64,000 bases of DNA from Patiria pectinifera (taxonomy: Eukaryota > Echinodermata > Asteroidea > Valvatida > Asterinidae), in the NCBI GenBank assembly GCA_029964075.1, contig CM057142.1, positions 37,884,392 through 37,948,391 on the forward strand, given 5' to 3'. Under the pieces are notes generated by a model. The model did not search any database. It saw only the letters and a program-made list of their open reading frames with translations, and was not told the DNA's origin. A program made the position numbers and the translations under genes. How positions within the stretch are numbered: the first letter of the stretch is position 1; each line of letters starts with the position of its first letter. This document shows positions 57,701 to 64,000 of this stretch, piece by piece.

Positions 57701-60700
57701 GAAAGTCCAAGTTGCACAAGACTAGGACAACTATGTTTTTTTAAGACAAAGCTGAAAATCACATTCCAAAATACAAAAAAAGCCCTACCCTCCTTCTGTG
57801 ATGCCTGAGGCATCATCAACTTCTGCTAAGACCTTGTCCTCCTCCTTGTCTTGGGCTGTATCCTTCTTCTTTTCTGCTTCGAGTTGTTTCAGCATGGCCT
57901 GAGAGTCTGCTTTGAAGTCTGGTTTGGGTGAGGTAAAGGTGAGGCCATCTGTCCAGGTATGTTGTAGGGGCTTGGGAATAACCTTCGGATTCAAGATTTG
58001 TTACAACATAGGGATTCTGTTAATAAATGTCAATGATTTTGTTGTGAAACTACAATTTGATGGAAGGCAACTCACTTTTATGAAAAAAATTCAATTTTTT
58101 GTTTTTATTAATTGCTTTTGTAGTTGAATTAATATTAAAATGTTTGTTCTTAAAATGTTAACTTCGACTCATTACCCAATCGCTGATATCAGGAAACGGT
58201 TCCAGATTATGGAATCAAGTACCCACAACCAACTGTACAAATTAGTTAGTGACCAATTAGCAACTCCTCAGATAATGAAAAGAAAGATTGTGAGGGTCAT
58301 TTGGGGGGAATTTTCAAAATGACAACCAGGGTACATGGAAAAAAACTAAACAGATTCACATTTTATGACGCTTGCAAAAGTGCAATTTACATTGTAAAAC
58401 TACATGTATTGAGCTCACTGTACACACTCATATATTGCTGTACTCACGCACCGATGTGGTAGTATTAGCATGCAGACCTATATGAACAATCTGTACAGCA
58501 ACTTCCAAAATATAAATTTTGGGTTGCATTTCTTTAACCCTAAAAGGGCCGGTGGGCAGAATCTGCCCCTCAACTTTTCCCGATAGCTTTAAAAAAAAAT
58601 TCGCGACCGGAGCTGTAATGACTTTTTAGCGTAGAGCCTTGCGCATCTTTTGATACTAAAAACGTAAAAATCGAGAAAAAAAATTGCCGCTATGCACCGT
58701 GAAAAGTGAATTTTCCCCTATACGTCGTGTACACAGATCAGAATTACCATTCGTACATATTAATAATTAATTTGCCAAAATTTCAAAACCCTTTTACCTA
58801 TAGTCATGGAATTTCTCGGGTATGTTCATGATGAGTTGCTCTATGCATGTACCGAGTTTCAAAATTTTTTGTCACTCGATGGCCGAGATCTTGGGGGGGG
58901 GCAGAACCCCCCCCCCCATATAAGTGAATTTTCGCATATACGTCGTGTACACAGAGCAGAATTACCATTCGTACATATGAATAATTAATTAGCCATAATT
59001 CCAAAACCCTTTAACCTATAGTCATGGAATTTCTTGGGAATGTTCATGATGAGTTGCTCTATGCGGACCCCCCCCCCTCGGTCTTTTACACTGGGGTGAA
59101 AGGCTATGGTTGCCAATCAAGGCAGGTGGGGAAAAAAAAGAGATTTCACCATGAAGAGTGGCGCAAGTCTCTAAATAGACCCTTTCATATAATTGGTCAC
59201 TGCTCAGTCAACTGTGAATGTAAGGACATGATCAGGGTGTCATTTTAAAGAGGAGATTCAACCCTAATAGGGGATATTTCCCTTTGATTCAAACGTGCCC
59301 TACTTCTGTTCCAATTAGCAATAATATCTCGGGTTTTTTTTTATCCACGCTGCATAGAGCGTGGTGATCTTCTATTGTTCTGTGTTGTTTTTGAGGAGGG
59401 GTAAGGTTGGCCCTTGTGGGTTATTTTGACGGATGGCCAACTTGGGTCAACTTGCTTCTACTCACCATTTTGGATTCCCCGATCCCCTGCAATCTCTGTA
59501 ATGCACCAGCCATCTTCTGTGATTTAGTTTCCATGGCGTAATCCAAGGGTGTCTTGCCCTGCTTGTCATGCAGTCTGGTCTTAGCGTCTTGCTGCACTAG
59601 GAGCTCCAGTAACTCCACGTTCTCCCAGGTGCCATAGCTACATGTCTTCATGGCATGGTGGATGGCCGTGCGGCCCGAGGAATCCGCGGCATTCACATCC
59701 AGGTCACTGGTCTTGACAAATTTCCTGGTCTTAGCCTCCTCAGCTTTCTTCTTGGCTGTATCATGGGCAGCGCAGAGAAATCAAGAGTATAATGTCAGAG
59801 CTGACTTTTGGTATAGATTTTTTAATCTAAACATGCTCTTACAGGCTTTCAAGCAGACCCAGCATTGCTCAGGTGAAAAAATAGGAGAACAGCAGAATTA
59901 AAAAAAAAAAAAAAAAAACAGGACAAAAGTAAGAATTTGGAGGACAAAATAAGGATAAAAGTAGGACTTTTGCAGGCTTTCAGGAGTAGTTTTTGTTGAT
60001 ACTCATCCAAGTCCACAGCATCATAAGCCTCATTTGGCATGTTCTGTACTAACTTGTGCTCCATCCTCAACTAAGCTCTTGGAAGTACAGTTGCAGTACT
60101 CCTGTGCCCAAGCCCTTCATTGTGTGATTTACATTAACAGTGTGTAACACTGTTATGAAAAATGTTCAATGAGATTTCATTTTTCGGATTTGTGGGACAA
60201 AAAAGTAGGAATGTCAAGAAAAAAGTAGGGAAAGTTAGAGCAAGGTAAAAAAAAAACACCTAGGAACAAGTAGGAAGGGTAGGAATACTTGAAAACCCGC
60301 ATTTTTTTTTTATGACTGTTCAGCATTAACCCTAACTCCCTAGCATGATTTACTAGGAACCATACCCATCCTGGCAAATTCCAACACCACATGGGAAACT
60401 GCACACACATATTTCTGACTTTGATTCTGGAGGGGTACCAAACCAATGTAAAAGACTGTCAGTTTAGGGGTACTGTACCCATCCAGACAGATTCCAACAA
60501 TACATGCTGTTGGGGTTTGATGGGTTGAGTTCTGTTAGGGTTAATGGTTGGAGACTTTAATACATGCATAGTGATTAATATTCACTATTCAGTATTTGGT
60601 TTCGCCCATCACCAACGTAAATTCAAAAGCACTGCATATAACAGGGCTGTTCAAGCGCTTGCGAGAAAAAAATCACAAGCTTACTTAGGTGGGACTGGAA

Positions 60701-63691
60701 CCCACAACCTCCTGAATACTAGTGCAGAGCTCTTAGGACAAAATGCGGAATTAAACAACCAACTTGAGGTTGAACCCCGAGATACATCGTAGAACCTCCT
60801 AAAACCTTATGGTAAAGCTTGAGTTACTGCCTTGAGTTACTCAACCATTGAGCTTGCCTGTTCAATGCTAGTACGTGAGTGAAATTTTCTTTAACAAGCT
60901 CTAGGACAGCATTGAATATGAAGTACTTTTTGAAATTACATCAGTGAACGGCAAAAACCCAATTTCAAATTTCAATCTCTCTGATGCAAACACTCACCCT
61001 CTTCTTTAGCTTTCTTTTTGGCTGACCTCCTCTCTCTTTCCTCAGGATCATCATCTTCACTGTCGACTTCATCTTCGTCATCCTCGTCATTCTCCTCCTC
61101 CTCATCCTCCTCCGCATCGTCATCCTCCTCAAATCCTGCACCTTCTTGCTCTTGCTGTGGCTGGGACTCTAGAGATGAAAACCGAATTTTGAATTTTCGG
61201 CTAGCTACTTCCGTGAGGAATGTTAGCAGGGAAGACCACCCAAGTAAAAACTGTATGCCAACCCAACACAATGTTTCCATTGTGCCACCCAACACAATGT
61301 TTCCAGTCTGTTATTAAAGTCTGTTAAAATCTGTTCATGGATTCCTGATTGCTACCCAATTATGTGCATTCTTGACAGATTTTCGATGTGAAATTACACC
61401 TTTGGCAATTGCGATCAGGTTTGCCTTACTGCCCTGCTGTTACATTTTTTCTTTGATTAGTCCTCTGCCCTATTTGACAACACTACTAAATGAATAAACA
61501 CCAATGTATAATTCATGTATACCATTTCTTGCCCAGTGATTTTATACTTTTTATTTAAGCAATAATGTACAATTTAAGTCCATTTCATTTTTTTTCTCTA
61601 TAGAAATGCATTTCAAGTGAGGCCGAGACTCTATCCTCCTACAGAATGCAGAGGAGGCTTTTTTTTTTAGTTCAAAGGCTAAATGCATGTACTTTTAATA
61701 TCTATATGTACTTTATAATTGTTTTTTTTTTAATGTTGTAAATGTCATGCAATTCAGTTTCTAACTGCTATATGTCATGTTTTTAAATAAACCATAAACC
61801 ATAAGCCATAAACCATAAACCATAAACCATAAACCATTTGGGTCTGACAACAGCTTCATTTCTAGTCCGAGAACAATTTTGGGGTGTGCGATTTTCAAAC
61901 CAAATCTGCAAAAATCAAAACTACAATAAAACTTCCACAATCTACACAATTTCTCTTTGGAAGTTTAGGAAGAGCTAACCCTGTTTGCGAGTGGACACAT
62001 ATTGTTAGAATCTCACACGGGATCTAAAGAATGAAGATGGGACTTTAAGCTGAAGTCAGAGTTGAAACAGAGATTTGAGACATAAGGATTGCTCTTGGAG
62101 TGACTTACTTTTCTGCTCCCAGATGTTGGTGGCCCACACCGAGAGAGGCTCCTGCTTCTTGGGTTTGGCCTTCTTACTGTCCTTCTCAGGATCAAAGTCA
62201 TGGTCCAGAAGAAGCTTCACTACTTCCATTTCATTCTACAAAATAGATAAATGAATACATGATGAAAACAAGACTTTACAGTAAGCATGCACAAGGAAGG
62301 TTTCCTCCACATGTTTTTCTGACATCCATTAACAATTGGTGTACATGTTACTGACTAAATGACACATCCATGTCTGAAGTATGAAAGCTGAAGTTCTTTA
62401 AAATTTAATATATACAGGGTGGTGCAAAAAGAAGGAAACCCACTTTTGACATGAATTTTAACCTACTTACATAACTTAATATTTGAATTTGTTTTAATAA
62501 TGTAGTGAAGTATAGCTCTTCCACCATACATGGTGAAAAAAAGTTTGAAAAAACAATTGCAAGAATAGTGTTATTTTGCTAATTTGAATACAAGTCACCA
62601 AAACCTCTGTTGTCCACGTGTTTGTCTAGTGTAGTGTTTTTTGTCTTCAAATCAAGCTCCGGAGCTCAGTCAAGCAGTTTGAATAAAGCCGTCTTTGGAC
62701 AAACAGATTTGGTACATGAAATTTTTAAACTACCATATCTCAGAGATAAAATATGCATTTGCAATCACTTTTTCAATGCTTATGTTTAAAGATCAATATT
62801 TTAATACCATTAAATTGAATTCTTGAAATTTGCTCAACAAGTAGGTGAATATTGCTGTCAAAAGTGGGTTTCCTTCTTTTTGCACAACCCTGTATTTCTG
62901 TTAAATATGATTGTAGAGCCAGAGCATCAGCAAAACTTGGACAATTCTGTATCATAGTCTGCTTCTAGTGTCCATATAGTGGGTAGGCCTACACCGCGTT
63001 ATGGGGAAGTTTTTATTGTTAGGCAAATTAGGACCGAGTTATGGGGACTTTCTGCTGTCCCCACAGCATGTTCAGTCCCCACAAATACCTTGTGCAGATG
63101 AGTGCATGTCCCCACAACTACGGAACAAGAATGTGTGTGTTTTCTGGTACAAGCAACTCATTCGGTTTTTTGGATAGCAAAGTTGTAATCCAAGTTGATC
63201 ACAAGTCAACCCAGATGTCAGGTCAGAAGTCAATGACATAGGAATGCTGTTGTAACAGTTCAATTGATTAGCTTGTGACTTGACTTGCGATCGGACGACA
63301 AAAACCTGTGACTGATTTGTGATGACTTGATTACACCTTAACGAAATGGTGCATTCACGTGCCGTTTCGTAAACTTCTCCAGTGTTGAATCAAAGTTCCT
63401 TAATGTAAAGCAGAGGGCTCTCTCACCAGTTTGACTGCGTGCATGAGTGGCGTGAGGCCGTCCTTGTCAGCGTAGTTGCAGCTGGCCCCATTCTTCAAGA
63501 GAAACTTGCAGGCCTTGAAGTTATCAATGTACATGTGGAGGATCAGGGGGGTGCGTGGGGCAGACCAGTCCAAGGGGCCGTGGTACCAGGCCTCAAGGCT
63601 CTCTGCCTGTTTCTTGCGGTTCAAGGAGCTGGACTCCACGTTGGGCAAGGCAGTGCAGAAGTTGAGGCTTGCGCCTGACTTGATGAAAAGT
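42697..63691 (-). CDS. Ankyrin-WGR-PARP poly(ADP-ribose) polymerase, 3' 16 exons (5' end outside window)
   Basis: This predicted nuclear ADP-ribosyltransferase would transfer ADP-ribose from NAD+ to proteins. I derived the exons from GT-AG borders, and every junction keeps phase: 63427-63691, 62109-62235, 60998-61168, 59466-59755, 57789-57982, 55804-55909, 54342-54511, 53251-53401, 51922-52046, 51115-51193, 50538-50715, 49530-49637, 48234-48430, 46592-46684, 44321-44450, 42697-43004. They encode 896 residues. The first base completes a codon begun in an exon beyond 64000, so the start is missing. The order is ankyrin repeats, acidic linker, ankyrin, WGR, helical PARP regulatory domain, catalytic domain, poly-Asp tail. 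Vertebrate tankyrases have ankyrin repeats but lack WGR and the regulatory domain, whereas C. elegans PME-5 combines all of them. The 57982 acceptor has a weak pyrimidine tract and is the least certain border. Introns are 0.6-2.1 kb and rich in MITEs. Confidence 0.93.
42701..42742 (-). repeat. (GAT)n microsatellite coding the poly-Asp C-terminus
   Basis: A run of ATC triplets on the plus strand is read as GAT on the coding strand and gives an uninterrupted Asp run just before the PARP stop codon, after a shorter mixed Asp/Glu stretch. The unit is three bases, so length changes add or remove Asp without a frameshift. Confidence 0.9.
43170..43232. repeat. End of a TTAA-type MITE
   Basis: AACAGATTCCAACAAACCCTG ... 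GTAAGGGTTAA resembles the right part of 60326-60544. Only one end is seen. Confidence 0.4.
44709..44855. mobile_element. ACCGGTT-family palindrome in PARP intron
   Basis: GGGAATAAATATGTGCTTTGGC...GTTTAAAATCAGCTAGGGGC pairs with GCCCCTAGCCGGTTTTAAAT...GGCCAAAGCGCATATATATATTCCC. The loop is about 10 bases. Confidence 0.8.
45007..45110 (+). repeat. tRNA-headed SINE-like sequence
   Basis: TAGCTCAGTGGGTAGG (box A) and GGTTCAAATCC (box B) are followed by a CCCTGGGCAATCCACTTTACC tail block of the kind found in animal SINEs. The stems do not form a good tRNA. Confidence 0.6.
45163..45530. mobile_element. Harbinger-like MITE in PARP intron
   Basis: GGCAAAAAAAAAAAGTCTCC at the left and GGAGACTTATTTTTTTTGGCC at the right, flanked by TTA (45160-45162, 45531-45533). 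It shares end structure and GC-rich inner blocks (GCGCGCGCGTCG) with 11897-12277. Confidence 0.85.
46120..46558 (+). mobile_element. LINE 3' tail in PARP intron
   Basis: T-rich 3' UTR with GGAGAGCCCCTCCACAGCGA and TCCCGAGAAATAAAGTAAATG repeats (GTAAAT)n at the end. No reverse transcriptase is attached. Confidence 0.6.
46957..47288 (+). mobile_element. GGGCGATTC MITE, copy 1
   Basis: Ends GGGCGATTCACAATGCAGTG and CACTGCATTGTGAATCGCCC. It is about 90% like 56011-56354 by eye, in the same orientation, in another PARP intron. Confidence 0.85.
47795..48206. mobile_element. piggyBac-like MITE with TTAACCCTAAC ends, copy 1
   Basis: TTAACCCTAACCGCCC at the left and GGTTAGGGTTAA at the right, TTAA being the shared target. 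The interior carries GGAGGATTTTGCAGGATTGA several times. A relative is at about 51510-51890. Confidence 0.82.
48503..48760 (+). mobile_element. Truncated copy of the CAGGGTGGTGC MITE
   Basis: It matches the left half of 62415-62892 from CAGGGTGGTGCAAAAAGAAG to AAGCTCCGGAGCTCAGT, then diverges. TA precedes it. It lies 73 bases upstream of the catalytic-His exon in transcript terms. Confidence 0.8.
50288..50430 (+). mobile_element. 143-bp MITE, CAGGCATGCAAC family
   Basis: CAGGCATGCAACTT and AAGTTGCATGCCTG are exact complements. It has the same interior as 34643-34786. Confidence 0.82.
51510..51890. mobile_element. piggyBac-like MITE, left end missing
   Basis: Shares GTGTCAAGGTCTTGGGC, CATAAATTTAG, CTCCGCACTGCTCCAGGA and the right end TTAGGGTTAA with 47795-48206, same orientation. 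The TTAACCC left end is not present. Confidence 0.75.
52758..52903. mobile_element. GAGTACCGAA MITE, copy 2 (inverted)
   Basis: Ends GAGTACCGAAGT and ACTTCGGTACTC. It is the reverse orientation of 42249-42382. It lies in a PARP intron. Confidence 0.8.
54883..55375. mobile_element. TA-flanked MITE in the WGR intron
   Basis: CAGAGTGAGTCAAAAA at the left and TTTTTGACTCACCCTG at the right, with TA at 54881-54882 and 55376-55377. No ORF. The end style is the same as 245-921. Confidence 0.85.
56011..56354 (+). mobile_element. GGGCGATTC MITE, copy 2
   Basis: Same ends and interior as 46957-47288, flanked by AATT-like bases. Confidence 0.85.
56751..56972. mobile_element. piggyBac-like MITE, degraded right end
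   Basis: TTAACCCTAACC at the left. The right end GTTAGGGGTAA is altered. The interior is related, in the opposite order, to 60326-60544 (GGTACAGTACCCCTAAACTG, TTTACACTGG, CCAGAATGGGTATGGTTCC). Confidence 0.75.
57188..57211. repeat. Short palindrome
   Basis: CATTCTATTTT and AAAATAGAATG are exact complements around AG. Confidence 0.75.
58548..59270. repeat. Repeat-rich intron segment with about 205-bp tandem duplication
   Basis: It starts TTAACCCTAAAAGGGCCGG. The block TACGTCGTGTACACAGA through CATGATGAGTTGCTCTATGC occurs at 58720-58850 and again at 58938-59063. It has G- and C-runs. It is probably another TTAA-type element, and its right end is not clear. Confidence 0.6.
60326..60544. mobile_element. 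piggyBac-like MITE, 219 bp, both ends intact
   Basis: TTAACCCTAACTCCC and GTTAGGGTTAA border the element. It contains GGTACCAAACCAATGTAAAA and a TTCCAACA repeat at both sides. Confidence 0.82.
60690..60860 (-). repeat. tRNA-derived SINE-like segment
   Basis: On the minus strand AGCTCAATGGTTGAGTA resembles box A. GGGTTCAACCTC and, further on, GTGGGTTCCAGTCCCACC resemble box B. Two heads may be fused. Evidence is motif-only. Confidence 0.4.
61560..61836 (+). mobile_element. LINE 3' tail in PARP intron
   Basis: T-rich 3' UTR ending AAATAAACCATAAACCATAA with six to seven ACCATAA units, the same tail style as at 39620-39650. Confidence 0.6.
62415..62892 (+). mobile_element. Complete CAGGGTGGTGC MITE, TA duplication
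   Basis: CAGGGTGGTGCAAAAAGAAG and its complement form about 36-bp ends, including ACCCACTTTTGAC. TA is at 62413-62414 and 62893-62894. It is 478 bp without an ORF, in the intron between the two most 5' PARP exons of the window. Confidence 0.88.
62895..63426. other. PARP intron, nothing recognised
   Basis: No element or exon seen. Confidence 0.5.
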
Positions 63692-64000
63692 CTGGGAGAA
63701 GTATAACCATTCAACCAGTAAATAAGTGAAAAGATATAAAGGTGACTTTGCAGCAAGTGTTTCACTTCAAATTCTGGAAAGCTGACCATGCTTAAACCTC
63801 AGTGAATTTTGCTGCGAATGTTTCTGATGCCACACTAGCTTCACATTCCTCTTGTTTAAAATTAAGTAAGACAACTGAGTAGAAAGCAGGAGTGTGACAA
63901 TAAAATAAAGGCATGAAGTATCGTGAAATTTTTTTTCTAGTAGTCTCAAAATATACACTCTCCTATGTGTTTAATATGCATAAGAGTTTATGCTTGTCTT
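63692..64000. other. PARP intron running to the window edge
   Basis: The acceptor CTTCTCCCAG precedes the exon at 63691. No further exon is found before 64000. Confidence 0.6.

Larger units (their letters stand above)
54342..57982 (-). other. Lysine-rich linker and WGR domain exons
   Basis: Exon 57789-57982 encodes a charged linker rich in Lys, Asp and Glu. Exon 55804-55909 starts the WGR domain with beta-strand-like VKYGVYGMNNYYIMQ. Exon 54342-54511 carries the signature LLFTRWGRIGDEGQY followed by FNSKEEAIKEFQKIF and KTGNDW, both typical of the domain. In PARP1-3 the WGR domain contacts DNA ends and relays the signal to the helical domain. Tankyrases lack it. The intron between the last two exons carries a 493-bp TA-type MITE at 54883-55375. 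Confidence 0.92.
59466..63691 (-). other. Ankyrin repeat exons and acidic linker of the PARP
   Basis: Exon 63427-63691 holds ankyrin-type helices, including TPLILHMYIDNFKACKFLL, NGASCNYADKDGLTPLMHA and a non-canonical LFIKSGASLN start. Exon 62109-62235 completes a repeat with EMEVVKLLLDHDFDP. Exon 60998-61168 is a low-complexity acidic stretch of Glu/Asp runs ending in basic RRSAKKKAKE. Exon 59466-59755 adds NAADSSGRTAIHHAMK, a second helix ELLELLVQQDAKTRL and GKTPLDYAMETK. Ankyrin repeats bind partner proteins, so this part probably chooses targets. More repeats are likely upstream of the window. Confidence 0.9.

Overview
The window is invertebrate animal nuclear DNA. Spliced genes with GT-AG introns, long introns and dense repeats exclude a prokaryote. 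The two recognisable host gene families are an NXPE (neurexophilin and PC-esterase domain) gene and an ankyrin-WGR-PARP gene. With CR1/L2-like LINEs and frequent TAGGCCTA-type motifs, they suggest an invertebrate deuterostome, most likely an echinoderm or hemichordate. That placement is inference and was not tested by any search.

Host genes are all on the minus strand. (1) At 1963-2435 are the 5' exons of one NXPE copy whose body lies to the left of the window. (2) A complete NXPE gene runs from a leader exon near 26.9 kb, through a signal-anchor exon at 25.5 kb and a large exon at 22.5-23.3 kb, to a PC-esterase exon at 19.9-20.7 kb. The two copies share their leader exon, anchor exon and traces of intron, so they are tandem duplicates. 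(3) From 63.7 kb down to 42.7 kb lie 16 phase-consistent exons (896 residues, N-terminus outside the window) of a poly(ADP-ribose) polymerase. Its order is ankyrin repeats, acidic linker, ankyrin repeats, WGR, PARP regulatory domain, catalytic domain with an intact His-Tyr-Glu triad, and an acidic poly-Asp tail.

The rest is mostly mobile DNA. A structurally complete non-autonomous LTR retrotransposon fills 7622-18455, with direct LTRs, a TTTA target duplication, a primer-binding site and a polypurine tract. It carries a 264-codon ORF of unknown function. That ORF is split by a 6.1-kb fold-back element at 9879-15985, with an AAAC duplication, arms built of 21-23-bp tandem repeats and repeated internal modules. 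A Harbinger-like MITE is nested inside the fold-back element. A CR1/L2-like LINE (28.4-31.8 kb) is broken by frameshifts and a 462-bp MITE. A second LINE fragment (36.8-37.4 kb) has a snap-back inverted duplication at its 5' end. There are also a degenerate reverse transcriptase at 6.1-7.05 kb, several LINE 3' tails, tRNA-headed SINE-like segments, and about ten MITE families with TA, TTAA, TWA or 9-bp duplications. Many of these sit in the PARP introns.

No operon-like organisation or jointly acting gene set is present. The strongest new material is the nested LTR/fold-back structure with its unrecognised ORF, and the ankyrin-WGR-PARP architecture, which I recall only from C. elegans PME-5-like proteins.
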